Shown here: positions 53,501-62,549 of the stretch, piece after piece
Position numbering within the stretch: the stretch's first letter is position 1
Layout of the letters: each line of letters starts with the position of its first letter
NCBI RefSeq assembly: GCF_029690045.1
Contig: NZ_CP121464.1
Coordinates: forward strand, 4,960,001 to 5,024,000
Direction of reading: 5' to 3'
Source of the DNA: Janthinobacterium rivuli
Lineage (GTDB): Bacteria; Pseudomonadota; Gammaproteobacteria; Burkholderiales; Burkholderiaceae_D
DNA: 64,000 nucleotides
Program-made: the position numbers and the translations under genes
Notes under the pieces: model-generated
What the model saw: the letters and a program-made list of their open reading frames with translations, nothing else
What the model was told of the DNA's origin: nothing
Database searches by the model: none

Positions 53501-54127
53501 TTACGCGTTTTCGACGATGATGCCTTCGATAATATTGGACACATCTTCGCAACGGTCGGTCACGGTTTCCAGAATTTCGTAGATCGCTTTCAGCTTGATC
53601 AGATTGCGCACGTCCGGCTCGTCGCGGAACAGCTTGGACATGGCGGCGCGCATCACGTGGTCGGCGTCCGACTCCAGGCGGTCGATCTCTTCGCAGATGG
53701 CGACGATCTTGCGCGAGTTGTCCATGTTGTGCAGCATGGCGACGGCGTCGCGCACTTTTTCGGTACAGGCCAGCACCAGTTCGGCCAGGCGCTTGGCTTC
53801 CGGCGTGACGGCTTTCAGGTCGTACAGCGAGACGGTTTGCGCCGCATCTTCCAGCAGGTCGAGGATGTCGTCCTGGCGCGTGATCAGCTGATGGATGTCA
53901 TCGCGGTCGATCGGCGTGATGAAGGTCTTGTGCAGCATTTCCACGGTGGCGTAGGTGACTTTGTCCGCCTGTTTCTCGATGCTTTCGATCGCATGTACGC
54001 GGTTTTCCAGGTCGTCGAAATTGGTCATCAGGCCGAGCATCTCTTTCGCGCCCTTGACGCACAGTTCCGCGTGCTGGTTAAACAATTCAAAAAACTTGCC
54101 CTCAGTGGGCATCAAGCGTCCAAACAT
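53501..54127 (-). CDS. DUF47 (PhoU-like) Pit accessory protein
   Basis: 208 residues, all helical, starting MFGRLMPTEGKFFELFNQHA. Acidic EExDxxxxD-type motifs (EEIDRLESDADH; RQDDILDLLEDAA) as in PhoU-like metal-binding proteins are visible. DUF47 proteins are needed for or regulate Pit transport in several bacteria. ATG at 54127 is preceded by GGAG at good spacing; the longer open frame to 54262 has no such support. Confidence 0.9.
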   Translation of the reverse strand: MFGRLMPTEGKFFELFNQHAELCVKGAKEMLGLMTNFDDLENRVHAIESIEKQADKVTYATVEMLHKTFITPIDRDDIHQLITRQDDILDLLEDAAQTVSLYDLKAVTPEAKRLAELVLACTEKVRDAVAMLHNMDNSRKIVAICEEIDRLESDADHVMRAAMSKLFRDEPDVRNLIKLKAIYEILETVTDRCEDVSNIIEGIIVENA

Positions 54128-54218
54128 GTCATTCTCCGTTAAGCATTGAGTCGTGTTATTTACTACAGAAAGCCGCCCCGTATGAGGGGGCGGCCAATGG
54201 AATATCAGTGCTGCTGTG

Positions 54219-55604
54219 TTAGTCGCCTTGGTAAAGCGCCAGGCCACCACTGTAATTGCCAAATTTGGTGTACTGCCCCATGAAGGTGAGGCGGATGCTG
54301 CCGATTGGACCGTTACGTTGTTTACCGATGATGATTTCGGCCGTTCCCTTGTCTGGCGAGTCGGGGTTATACACCTCGTCGCGGTAAATGAACAGGATCA
54401 CGTCGGCATCCTGCTCAATAGCGCCCGATTCGCGCAAGTCGGACATGACGGGACGTTTGTTCGGGCGTTGTTCCAGCGAGCGGTTCAGCTGGGACAGCGC
54501 GATCACGGGGCAACCGAGTTCTTTCGCCAGGCCTTTCAAGCCCCGTGAAATCTCGGAAATCTCCGTGGCGCGGTTGTCGCCCGGCGTATTGGCCGACATC
54601 AGCTGCAAATAATCGACGATGATCAGGCCCAGCTTGCCGCATTGACGCGACAAACGGCGCGAACGGGCGCGCAATTCGATGGAATTGAGCGCCGGTGTTT
54701 CATCGATGTACAACTGCGCGTCGTTCATCTTCTGAATCGCATTCGTCAGGCGCGGCCAGTCTTCGTCGTTCAGGCGGCCAGTACGCAGACGGTGCTGGTC
54801 GAGCTGTCCGACGGAGCCGAGCATACGCATGGCCAGCTGGGCGCCGCCCATCTCCATCGAGAACACGGCCACGGGCAAGCCGCTGTCGATGGCCACGTTT
54901 TCGCCAATGTTGACGGAAAACGCCGTCTTGCCCATCGATGGACGGCCCGCCACGATCACCAGATCGCCCGGCTGCAGACCGGAGGTCATGCGGTCGAGAT
55001 CGATGAAACCGGTGGGCACGCCCGTGATTTCACTCTGGTTGTCGCGGCTGTACAGTTCGTCGATGCGCTCGACCACCTGCGTCAGCAGGGGCTGGATGGC
55101 GGTCCAGCCCTGGGCGCCGCGTGCGCCTTCTTCGGCGATGGCGAAAATCTTCGATTCGGCCTCGTCAAGCATCTGCTTGACTTCCTTGCCTTGCGGGCTG
55201 AAGGCCGTGCCGGAGATATCGTCGGCGACGGTGATGAGTTTGCGCAGCACGCCGCGGTCGCGCACGATCTCGGCGTAACGCCGGATGTTCGCGGCCGATG
55301 GCGTGTTTTGCGCCATGGCGTTCAGGTAAGCGAGTCCGCCCACATCATCGGCCTTGCCGAGCTGGGTCAGGGTTTCAAAAACAGTAATGACATCGGCTGG
55401 CTTGGAAGCGTTAACCATCTTGACGATTTGCTCGAAGATGATGCGATGGTCATAGCGATAGAAATCCTCCGCATGCATGAAGTCGGCGATGCGGTCATAT
55501 GCGGCATTGTCGCGCAGCAGACCACCGATAACGGATTGTTCTGCTTCGATCGAATGCGGCGGAATACGGAGGGAATCCAGTTGCGGATCAGAGGGGGCGT
55601 TCAT
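54219..55604 (-). CDS. dnaB: replicative DNA helicase
   Basis: 461 residues: N-terminal primase-interacting domain (PHSIEAEQSVIGGLL), linker, and a RecA-like domain with Walker A GRPSMGKTAFSVN, Walker B LIIVDYLQLM, and IALSQLNRSLEQRPNKRP with the arginine finger region. It lies downstream of rpsF-priB-rpsR-rplI as in many proteobacteria, but is separated from it by a terminator. ATG at 55604 (MNAPSDPQLDSLRIPP) is chosen over the long upstream frame. Confidence 0.95.
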   Translation of the reverse strand: MNAPSDPQLDSLRIPPHSIEAEQSVIGGLLRDNAAYDRIADFMHAEDFYRYDHRIIFEQIVKMVNASKPADVITVFETLTQLGKADDVGGLAYLNAMAQNTPSAANIRRYAEIVRDRGVLRKLITVADDISGTAFSPQGKEVKQMLDEAESKIFAIAEEGARGAQGWTAIQPLLTQVVERIDELYSRDNQSEITGVPTGFIDLDRMTSGLQPGDLVIVAGRPSMGKTAFSVNIGENVAIDSGLPVAVFSMEMGGAQLAMRMLGSVGQLDQHRLRTGRLNDEDWPRLTNAIQKMNDAQLYIDETPALNSIELRARSRRLSRQCGKLGLIIVDYLQLMSANTPGDNRATEISEISRGLKGLAKELGCPVIALSQLNRSLEQRPNKRPVMSDLRESGAIEQDADVILFIYRDEVYNPDSPDKGTAEIIIGKQRNGPIGSIRLTFMGQYTKFGNYSGGLALYQGD

Positions 55605-55673
55605 GGCGCGAATTATACCCGCTTCGGCGTGCTGGCAAAAATAAAGGGCTGAAATTGAGCGAAAAAAAGGCCA

Positions 55674-55701
55674 CAAAAAAGCCGGGCGAACCCGGCTTTT
55701 C
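55674..55701. terminator. terminator after rplI
   Basis: A six-A run, GCCGGG (55681-55686), loop CGAA, CCCGGC (55691-55696) and TTTT. The A-run on the plus strand is a U-run for minus-strand transcripts from rplI; the element can also act on the other strand. Confidence 0.88.
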
Positions 55702-55739
55702 ATCGTGCGGCAATGCTTGCGGGCCAGGCCCGCAGACAA

Positions 55740-56195
55740 TTACGCGTTCGCGTCTGGAACGACAGCGATAACAACTTCCACAACCACGTCGGTGTGCAGA
55801 GCAACCGAAACGTTGTGCTCGCCAACGATCTTCAGCGGGCCGGTAGGCATGCGGATTTGTGCTTTTTCAACAGCAAAACCTTGCTTGGTCAGCGCTTCAG
55901 CGATGTCGAAGTTGGTGACGGAACCGAACAGACGGCCATCAACACCAGCTTTTTGAGCAACTTGAACGGTCAGGCCGCTCAGTTTTTCGCCCTGGGCTTG
56001 CGATGCGGCCAGTTTGGCGGCAGCAGCTTTTTCCAGTTCGGCGCGCTTGACTTCGAATTCAGCCACAGCGGTTGCCGTAGCACGACGTGCCAGGCGTTGC
56101 GGGATCAGGAAGTTACGTGCGTAACCGTCTTTGACTTTGACGACTTCGCCGAGGTTACCGACGTTAACAACTTTTTCTAACAGAATGATTTGCAT
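55740..56195 (-). CDS. rplI: 50S ribosomal protein L9
   Basis: 151 residues. It begins [28 protein letters not shown], the L9 signature, with the long connecting helix and the C-terminal RNA-binding lobe around [10 protein letters not shown]. It is the last gene of the rpsF-priB-rpsR-rplI operon, with a terminator right behind. Confidence 0.97.
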   Translation of the reverse strand: MQIILLEKVVNVGNLGEVVKVKDGYARNFLIPQRLARRATATAVAEFEVKRAELEKAAAAKLAASQAQGEKLSGLTVQVAQKAGVDGRLFGSVTNFDIAEALTKQGFAVEKAQIRMPTGPLKIVGEHNVSVALHTDVVVEVVIAVVPDANA

Positions 56196-56222
56196 AGTTC
56201 TTCTCCAGGAATATCTGACCGA

Positions 56223-56513
56223 TTAAGCGTGGTGCAGATCGGTGTATGGCAGCAGCGCGAGGAAGCGAGCGCGCTTGATTGCGGTGTCAACTTGGCGCTG
56301 GTAGTGCGCTTTGGTACCGGTCAGGCGTGCTGGCATGATCTTGCCGTTTTCTTGGACGAAGTCTTTCAGCGTGTCGACGTCTTTGTAGTCGACTTGCTCA
56401 ACGTGAGCTGCGGTGAAGCGGCAGAACTTCTTGCGTTTGAACAACGGGTTTTGCTGTTTGCGTTTTTCTTTAAGCTTGAGCTTATTTTTGTCGAACTTTT
56501 TACCGAATGCCAT
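56223..56513 (-). CDS. rpsR: 30S ribosomal protein S18
   Basis: 96 residues. A basic N-terminal extension ([17 protein letters not shown]) precedes the conserved core: [44 protein letters not shown]. It is 27 bases upstream of rplI. Confidence 0.97.
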   Translation of the reverse strand: MAFGKKFDKNKLKLKEKRKQQNPLFKRKKFCRFTAAHVEQVDYKDVDTLKDFVQENGKIMPARLTGTKAHYQRQVDTAIKRARFLALLPYTDLHHA

Positions 56514-56538
56514 GTCAGGCTCCTGTATCTAAAATGCG

Positions 56539-56838
56539 CTAGTCAGAATTGACTGCACTAAAATCAATGATGTGAAACACCAAACTCTTGCTGTTGCGGC
56601 TCTTCCTGGCCAGGAAACCCGTGAACTGATACACCCCGCCCAAGCTTGCCTGGCTGAACCGGCCTGAGATTTCGCCAGCGGCTAGCGCGGCAACATCAAA
56701 CTCGGTCAAACGGGCAATCCCTGCTTCCATCTGCTGCGAACTGTGTTGCAATACTGCATTCACAATCGGCAGCCCTGCCGGGGTATAGCGCAATATTTCG
56801 CGCTCGGCAATGATGGCGGTGACTTGTAGCTGGTTCAG
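56539..56838 (-). CDS. priB: primosomal replication protein N, apparent CTG start
   Basis: About 99 residues, single-strand-DNA-binding OB fold. The first ATG in frame lies within RYTPAGLPIVNAV, too late for the family. Upstream in the same frame the sequence encodes NQLQVTAIIAEREIL, exactly the normal N-terminus, and the codon before it is CTG (56838-56836). AGGA lies seven bases before the CTG, 20 bases after the rpsF stop. CTG is therefore the most likely start. PriB helps replication restart with PriA. Confidence 0.82.
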   Translation of the reverse strand: MNQLQVTAIIAEREILRYTPAGLPIVNAVLQHSSQQMEAGIARLTEFDVAALAAGEISGRFSQASLGGVYQFTGFLARKSRNSKSLVFHIIDFSAVNSD

Positions 56839-56858
56839 CGCACGATCCTGGTCAAGAA

Positions 56859-57248
56859 TTAAGCTGCTGCTGCGGCTGGAGCGGCTGCTGGTGCTTCGGT
56901 GCGGTGGCTTTTGGCCGCGTCTTCGCGTTGTACCGATTTCATCATCGGCGAAGGAGCTGTTTCAGCTTTCTTCATTTTAACGGTCAGGTGACGCAACACG
57001 GCATCATTGAATTTGAATGCTGTTTCCAACTCGACCAGGGTCTCGTTGTCGCATTCGATGTTCAGGCAGATGTAGTGTGCTTTAGGCAGCTTTTGGATCG
57101 AGTAAGCCATTTGACGGCGGCCCCAATCTTCCACGCGGTGAACCGAACCGCCGCGGGTGGTTACGCTGGCTTTGTAGCGTTCGATCATCGCGGGCACTTG
57201 CTCGCTTTGGTCCGGATGGACGATAAAGACTATTTCATAATGACGCAT
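56859..57248 (-). CDS. rpsF: 30S ribosomal protein S6
   Basis: 129 residues. [21 protein letters not shown] and [22 protein letters not shown] are diagnostic. An Ala/Pro-rich tail of about 25 residues ([17 protein letters not shown]) extends beyond the globular part. First gene of the ribosomal operon, divergent from lexA. Confidence 0.97.
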   Translation of the reverse strand: MRHYEIVFIVHPDQSEQVPAMIERYKASVTTRGGSVHRVEDWGRRQMAYSIQKLPKAHYICLNIECDNETLVELETAFKFNDAVLRHLTVKMKKAETAPSPMMKSVQREDAAKSHRTEAPAAAPAAAAA

Positions 57249-57463
57249 GCAAACTCCTTCAGGTCGGATTGATAATCGCCCACCCCGGCGTCAAGACGGG
57301 TGTGGGAAGGTCAGCCGAAGATTATAACCGCCTTTTGCAAACGTTTCAATCATTCCTTCCATCAGCGTCCGAAAAGACCGTGCGCCAGCGTGCTTTCCGC
57401 CCATGGCCGACTATTTCTTGCGAAATTCGCCGAAAACACGGAAATCCCCTTGCATAGTGGACG

Positions 57464-57500
57464 ATACTGTACAAAAATACAGACTGTTCATATAGACAGC
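57464..57500 (+). promoter_or_regulatory. two tandem SOS boxes upstream of lexA
   Basis: Two sites fit CTGT-N8-ACAG perfectly: 57467-57482 and 57484-57499, separated by one base. They lie 10-40 bases before the first lexA ATG, in line with LexA autoregulation. Two sites so close are expected to bind LexA dimers cooperatively. Confidence 0.9.
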
Positions 57501-57508
57501 ATTTTAGT

Positions 57509-58159
57509 ATGCACCCACCGCTCATGATCAAGCTGACAGCACGACAAGAACAAATCCTGAACCTGATCAAGGACGCGATTGAAAACACGGGCTTTCCTCC
57601 CACCCGTGCCGAAATCGCCAATGAACTGGGTTTCAAATCGGCCAATGCGGCCGAAGAGCATTTGCAGGCCCTGGCCCGCAAGGGCGCGATCGAGATTTCG
57701 CCCGGTACCTCGCGCGGCATTCGCCTGATCGGCGCGGCCGCCGAAGCGGCGCCCTCGAAAGTGCCGGCGGCCCTGCTGATGTCGCTGCCGCTGATCGGCC
57801 GGGTGGCGGCAGGCTCGCCCATCCTGGCGCAGGAAAACCTGGAAGCGAGCTACAACGTCGACCCGGCCCTGTTCTCGGCCAAGCCCGACTTCCTGCTGAA
57901 GGTACGCGGCTGGTCCATGCGCGACGCCGGCATCATGGATGGCGATTTACTGGCCGTCAAAAAGGTCGACAGCGCCAAGAACGGCCAGATCGTCGTCGCC
58001 CGCATCGGCGACGAAGTCACCGTCAAGCGCTACAAGAAAACGGGTTCCGTCATCGAACTGCTGCCGGAAAACCCGGACTTCAAGGTGATCACCGTATCGC
58101 CGGAAGACGAGTTTGCTTTGGAAGGACTGGCCGTCGGACTGATGCGCAGCTGGCATTAA
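57509..58159 (+). CDS. lexA: LexA SOS repressor
   Basis: 216 residues. Winged helix: [44 protein letters not shown]. The self-cleavage site is in AAGSPI near residue 95; catalytic serine in [13 protein letters not shown] and lysine in [11 protein letters not shown]. Either the first ATG (57509) or the one at 57524 (MIKLTARQ) can be used; the latter matches family length better. A hairpin without T-run follows the stop at 58166-58194. Confidence 0.95.
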   Translation: MHPPLMIKLTARQEQILNLIKDAIENTGFPPTRAEIANELGFKSANAAEEHLQALARKGAIEISPGTSRGIRLIGAAAEAAPSKVPAALLMSLPLIGRVAAGSPILAQENLEASYNVDPALFSAKPDFLLKVRGWSMRDAGIMDGDLLAVKKVDSAKNGQIVVARIGDEVTVKRYKKTGSVIELLPENPDFKVITVSPEDEFALEGLAVGLMRSWH

Positions 58160-58165
58160 GAGGGA

Positions 58166-58194
58166 AAGCGCTTGCATCATACCTGCGAGCGCTT
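58166..58194 (+). terminator. possible terminator hairpin after lexA
   Basis: AAGCGCTTGC and GCGAGCGCTT pair with one G-T wobble around an 9-base loop. There is no T-run, so terminator activity is uncertain. Confidence 0.4.
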
Positions 58195-58231
58195 AATTCC
58201 CCATCCTATTGCGCACATCGGCAAGACTGTC

Positions 58232-59005
58232 TTACTTGCTTGGCAAAGGACTGGTCACCCATTGCGGCGTGTTCGCGGTACGTGAGCGATTCAGTTCACT
58301 CATTTCATTTTCTGTCTGAATTTTTTTATTCTCCGCCAAGAGATACGCCTCTGTTTTGGCGTGCCACTCATCGCGCTGCGCCAAGATATTTTTTGCCAGC
58401 TCACGCCCTTCGGCACTCACCCTCGCATAGGCTGCATCCATGCGCAGCTTGGCCTTTTCAAATTCCTGCTCATTCATCAATGCCTCAATAGCAGATGGAA
58501 TAGCTTTTCCAGGCGGCAAAGAAGCATTCAGGTTACTGACAAAGTTGTTATAGCACGTCATCCAGGCATCAACACTCTCGGCTACATCCCTGATCTGACG
58601 CTTGGTTTTGGAGAACTCAGGGATCACCGGAGTGACACACTTGCTCTTACTCAGGGCAACATCCTCGCCAGCATATGCGTTGACATAGTAATCAATATCG
58701 CCTTTTCGCGCGACACGGTTAGCCATAAGGGCAAGCGCGGCTTCGGCATTCTTGTTGCCCGCCTTGGATGCCTGCCCAAACCATTGGCCGGCTTGCGCGG
58801 CATCAACGCCCACCCCTTCACCATACAGATACATCTCACCCAAATGAAATTGAGCCTCGGCATTCCCAGCCTGAGCCAGCTTCTTGTACAAATCCAAGGC
58901 TTGCGGATAAGCCTTGGATTGCAAGAATTTATTCGCATCCGTCAGGTCATCAGCATATACTGCGCAAGAAAATAATAAAAAAACACTCAATACAATTTTT
59001 TTCAT
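58232..59005 (-). CDS. secreted Sel1-repeat/TPR protein
   Basis: About 257 residues. A signal peptide (MKKIVLSVFLLFSCAVYA) is followed by one to two Sel1-like repeats: ALDLYKKLAQAGNAEAQFHLGEMYLYG and AAQAGQWFGQASKAGNKNAEAAL. The remainder is helical and not recognised. The GC content is lower than around it, suggesting recent acquisition. ATG at 59005 follows GGAG; the open frame reaches 59035. Function unknown; Sel1 proteins often act as periplasmic adaptors. Confidence 0.65.
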   Translation of the reverse strand: MKKIVLSVFLLFSCAVYADDLTDANKFLQSKAYPQALDLYKKLAQAGNAEAQFHLGEMYLYGEGVGVDAAQAGQWFGQASKAGNKNAEAALALMANRVARKGDIDYYVNAYAGEDVALSKSKCVTPVIPEFSKTKRQIRDVAESVDAWMTCYNNFVSNLNASLPPGKAIPSAIEALMNEQEFEKAKLRMDAAYARVSAEGRELAKNILAQRDEWHAKTEAYLLAENKKIQTENEMSELNRSRTANTPQWVTSPLPSK

Positions 59006-59084
59006 TCTCACTCTCCAATTAAGAAATAGATACATATGCTTTAATTACACTTAAATGTAATCTTTTTCTCGGAAAAGTGAAACC

Positions 59085-60329
59085 TTATTCTTCTTTCAAT
59101 GCTTGCTTGAAGTCACTCAGCAGATCGGCCTCATCCTCGATACCCACCGACACGCGGATCAGCGATTCGGCAATGCCCATGCTGGCGCGGCGCTCGGCGC
59201 CCATCTCATAGAAAATCGTGTGGGCGACGGGAATGACGAGGGTGCGCGTGTCGCCCAGATTGCTCGCTGGAATAGCCAGATTGAGACGATTGAGGAAATC
59301 GAAGCAATCGATGCCATCCTTCAGCTCAAAGCTGAACAGCGAACCATAGCTGCGGAACAAGTCGGTGGCCAGCGCGTGCTGCGGGTGCGACGCCAGCCCT
59401 GGGTAATGCACTGCCGCCACGCGTGGGTCGGCGGCAAGCATGGTGGCCAGCGCCAGGGCGTTCGAGCAGGTGCGGTCCATGCGCAAGGCCATGGTTTCCG
59501 CGCCGACGGCAATATGGTGCGCCGCTTCCGGCCCCAGCGAGGCGCCGAAGTCGCGCAAGGCCTTGGCGCGGATTTGCGCGATGCCCCATTGCGCGGGCGC
59601 CGCCTTTTTGTAATTCTCAAAGATATTCGGATATTGCGTCCAGTCGAACACGCCCGTGTCCGTCAAGCTGCCGCCCAAGGCATTGCCGTGGCCGCCGATG
59701 GATTTCGTCAAGGCATTGACCACCAGGCCCGCGCCCACGGCTTTCGGGCGGAACAGGTAAGGCGTCGTCATGGTGTTGTCGACGATGTACAAAATGCCCT
59801 TCTCGCGGCACAAGTCACCGATTTTTGCCAGGTCGGCGATTTGCGTGCGCGGGTTGGCGATGGTTTCCACAAAGACGATGCGCGTGGCCGGCGTGATGGC
59901 CGCCGCCACGTTGGCGACATCGGTGGCGTCGACGAACGATACGCCGATGCCCTGCCCCGTCACCGTTTGCCACAGGCTGTTGGTGTTGCCAAACAAAAAG
60001 GCCGACGACACGACATGGTCGCCTGCGCGCAGCAAGGATTGCACCACGGCGCCGATGGCGCCCATGCCGGTGGCGAAGCACAAGGTCGCCACGCCGTCTT
60101 CCATCTTGTTGACCTTGTCTTCCAGCGCGGAGACAGTCGGATTGCCCTGGCGTCCGTAGCGGAAACCCGGCTCCTTGCCCTGGAACACGGAAGCGAGCTG
60201 GCGCGCATCGGCGTAACCGAAGGCAACGGAAGTGTGCACGGGCTTGTGCAGGGAACCGTGCTCAATGCCCTTGCGGCGGTCGTTATGCAGGATGGTGGTG
60301 GTAAAGCCGTAGGTTTTTTTGGTGGTCAT
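59085..60329 (-). CDS. PLP-dependent cystathionine gamma-synthase family enzyme
   Basis: 414 residues of the Cys/Met-metabolism PLP family. The active-site lysine is in NALTKSIGGHGNALGG; GFRYGRQGNPTVSALEDKV and FATGMGAIGAVVQSLL are standard. In related genomes an O-succinylhomoserine sulfhydrylase (metZ) lies after purF, so this may be that or a close paralogue; the N-terminus (TTTILHNDRRKGIEHG) belongs to a less well studied clade. ATG at 60329 (MTTKKTYGF) is chosen over the frame start at 60374. Confidence 0.82.
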   Translation of the reverse strand: MTTKKTYGFTTTILHNDRRKGIEHGSLHKPVHTSVAFGYADARQLASVFQGKEPGFRYGRQGNPTVSALEDKVNKMEDGVATLCFATGMGAIGAVVQSLLRAGDHVVSSAFLFGNTNSLWQTVTGQGIGVSFVDATDVANVAAAITPATRIVFVETIANPRTQIADLAKIGDLCREKGILYIVDNTMTTPYLFRPKAVGAGLVVNALTKSIGGHGNALGGSLTDTGVFDWTQYPNIFENYKKAAPAQWGIAQIRAKALRDFGASLGPEAAHHIAVGAETMALRMDRTCSNALALATMLAADPRVAAVHYPGLASHPQHALATDLFRSYGSLFSFELKDGIDCFDFLNRLNLAIPASNLGDTRTLVIPVAHTIFYEMGAERRASMGIAESLIRVSVGIEDEADLLSDFKQALKEE

Positions 60330-60379
60330 GGTGAGAATTCCGAATATTCGATTTGCCGCGTAACCCCAAGGCAAATGCT

Positions 60380-60446
60380 GGGGTCAGTCCCTCCGGGATC
60401 GGAATGCGCACCACTGGCGCGCATTCCCCCGACGGGTCTGACCCCG
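60380..60446. repeat. nested inverted repeat with GGGGTCAG ends
   Basis: GGGGTCAG (60380-60387) and CTGACCCC (60438-60445) bracket an inner stem GGAATGCGC (60401-60409) and GCGCATTCC (60419-60427). The GGGGTCAGAC-type word is common in REP elements of Oxalobacteraceae, as far as remembered. It lies between purF and the PLP enzyme gene. Confidence 0.5.
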
Positions 60447-60472
60447 AAAAAAAGCCCGGCATCGGCCGGGCA
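60446..60472 (-). terminator. rho-independent terminator after purF
   Basis: GCCCGGC-ATCG-GCCGGGC (60454-60471) with a seven-A run on its left side, which is a U-run for the minus-strand purF transcript. It is 8 bases after the purF stop. Confidence 0.9.
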
Positions 60473-60478
60473 GGTTAC

Positions 60479-62002
60479 TTATGCTTCTGTCGTCGCCAGG
60501 TTCAGGTTCAACTGGGAACGCGGCGTATCTTCGGGCGCTGCCGCCTTCGGATGGTGGCGCGCATACTCCAGGCGGTCCAGGTATTCCTGCGACACGTCGC
60601 CCGTCACGTACACGCCATCGAAGCACGACGCCTCGAAGTTGGTGAGCGCAGGATTGACGTCGGCGATCGCCTGCTTCAGCGCGCCGATATCCTGGTAGAC
60701 CAGGTAGTCGGCCGTAATTTCGCGGCACACTTCTTCCGTCGTGCGGCCGTAGGCGATCAGTTCGTCGCGCGTCGGCATGTCGATGCCGTACACGTTCGGG
60801 TAAATCACCGGAGGCGCTGCCGAGGCGAAGATGACTTTCGTCGCGCCCGCTTCACGCGCCATCTGCACGATTTCACGGCTGGTGGTGCCGCGCACGATGG
60901 AATCGTCGACCAGCAGCACCACTTTATCCTTGAATTCGGACGGGATCGCGTTGAGCTTCTGGCGCACGGATTTCTTGCGCGCCGCCTGGCCCGGCATGAT
61001 GAAGGTGCGGCCGATGTAGCGGTTCTTGATGAAGCCTTCGCGGTACTCGATGTTGAGCGCCATGGCCAGCTGGATGGCGGCCGGACGCGAGGAATCGGGA
61101 ATCGGCATGACCACGTCGATATGCACGCCTGGTAACTCGGCACGGATCTTTTCGGCCAGGTATTCGCCCATTTTCAGGCGCGTGGCGTACACGGAGGCGC
61201 CGTCGATGACGGAGTCGGGACGGGCCAGGTAGACGAATTCGAACACGCACGGGTTCAGGCTGGCGTTGTCGGCGCACTGGGCGCTGTGCAATTTCTTGTC
61301 GGCATCGATGAACACGGCTTCGCCGGGACCGATGTCACGCACGAAGCGGAAGCCCATGCCTTCCAGGGCGACGGATTCGGAAGCGATCAGGTATTCGGGA
61401 CCTTGCTCCGTTTCATTGATGCCCAGGCACAGCGGACGGATGCCGTGCGGATCGCGGAAGGCCAGCAAGCCCACGCCGGCGATTTGCGCCACGGCAGCAT
61501 AACCGCCCTTGACGCGGCGGTTCAGCACGGTCACGGCCTTGAAGATGGCTTCCGGGTCCAGGTTCAGGCCCGTCGTCGCTTCCTGGATTTCATGCGCCAG
61601 CACGTTGAGCAGCACTTCCGAGTCGGAATCGGTATTGATGTGGCGGCGGTCGTTCTTGAACATTTCCAGCTTCAACTGCTCCCAGTTGGTCAGGTTGCCA
61701 TTGTGCGCCAGGGTGATGCCGAACGGCGCATTCACATAGAACGGTTGTGCTTCCTCTTCGCTCGACGAACCGGCCGTCGGGTAGCGGCAATGGCCGATGC
61801 CCGTCGTGCCTTGCAGCGAACGCATGTTGCGCGTACGGAAGACGTCACGCACGAGGCCGTTGGCCTTGTGCATGGAAAACATACTGCTGTGATTGGTCGC
61901 AATCCCTGCCGCGTCCTGACCGCGATGTTGCAGGAGCAACAATGCATCATAGAGCAATTGATTGACAGGTTGATGGGAAACGACGCCGACGATGCCACAC
62001 AT
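60479..62002 (-). CDS. purF: amidophosphoribosyltransferase
   Basis: 507 residues. The nucleophilic cysteine is residue 2 (MCGIVGVV), and the glutaminase site includes GIGHCRYPTAGS. The PRPP loop is VVLLVDDSIVRGTTS. It makes phosphoribosylamine, the first step of purine synthesis. It is 38 bases downstream of cvpA, the classical cvpA-purF operon, and has a strong AGGAG site. Confidence 0.96.
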   Translation of the reverse strand: MCGIVGVVSHQPVNQLLYDALLLLQHRGQDAAGIATNHSSMFSMHKANGLVRDVFRTRNMRSLQGTTGIGHCRYPTAGSSSEEEAQPFYVNAPFGITLAHNGNLTNWEQLKLEMFKNDRRHINTDSDSEVLLNVLAHEIQEATTGLNLDPEAIFKAVTVLNRRVKGGYAAVAQIAGVGLLAFRDPHGIRPLCLGINETEQGPEYLIASESVALEGMGFRFVRDIGPGEAVFIDADKKLHSAQCADNASLNPCVFEFVYLARPDSVIDGASVYATRLKMGEYLAEKIRAELPGVHIDVVMPIPDSSRPAAIQLAMALNIEYREGFIKNRYIGRTFIMPGQAARKKSVRQKLNAIPSEFKDKVVLLVDDSIVRGTTSREIVQMAREAGATKVIFASAAPPVIYPNVYGIDMPTRDELIAYGRTTEEVCREITADYLVYQDIGALKQAIADVNPALTNFEASCFDGVYVTGDVSQEYLDRLEYARHHPKAAAPEDTPRSQLNLNLATTEA

Positions 62003-62040
62003 GGTGTGCTCCTAAACTGTGCTACTGATTTTAAAAAAAT

Positions 62041-62529
62041 TCAAAATTTCACATGCTGCGCGTAAGCGGCAGGCAGATAAGGCTTGATGGCGCGCGCGCC
62101 CTGCTCCGCGAGCGGGCTGAGCTGCGCGTTTTTCCAGAATGGCTGCTGCGGTATGGAAGTCATGCCACACAAGATGACGGCGGTCAGCACGATCACAAGC
62201 CCCCGCGCCACACCGAACAGGGTGCCCAGGGTGCGGTCGGCCAGGCTCAGGCCCGTCACCTTGACGAGCGCGTCGACCGTCATGGACAGCAATCCCATCA
62301 AAATGCGCACGCCGATGAACAGCACCACGAAAGCCAGCAACAAACGGATGGCTTCGCCCGGTACGGCTTCCGGCAGGAATTTCGCCAGGGTGGCGCCATA
62401 CGCGTTGGCGATGACGAACGCCACGATCCAGCTGACCAATGACAGTATTTCCTTGACCAGGCCACGCATCATGCTGATCAGCACGGACGTCACCAGCACG
62501 AACAGCACCAGGTAATCGAAGATCGTCAC
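62041..62529 (-). CDS. cvpA: CvpA family membrane protein
   Basis: 162 residues with four predicted membrane segments and the conserved start TIFDYLVLFVLVTSVLISMMRGLVKEILSLVSW. GTG start at 62529, 20 bases after the SPOR gene stop. CvpA is linked to colicin V export and envelope stress tolerance in enterics; its molecular role is not settled. Confidence 0.92.
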   Translation of the reverse strand: MTIFDYLVLFVLVTSVLISMMRGLVKEILSLVSWIVAFVIANAYGATLAKFLPEAVPGEAIRLLLAFVVLFIGVRILMGLLSMTVDALVKVTGLSLADRTLGTLFGVARGLVIVLTAVILCGMTSIPQQPFWKNAQLSPLAEQGARAIKPYLPAAYAQHVKF

Positions 62530-62549
62530 GCGCGTTCAGCCTTGCAACA

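Noticed and set aside
57300..57460. Small plus-strand frames between rpsF and lexA
   Set aside because: They overlap the divergent promoter and SOS box region and encode no recognisable peptide.
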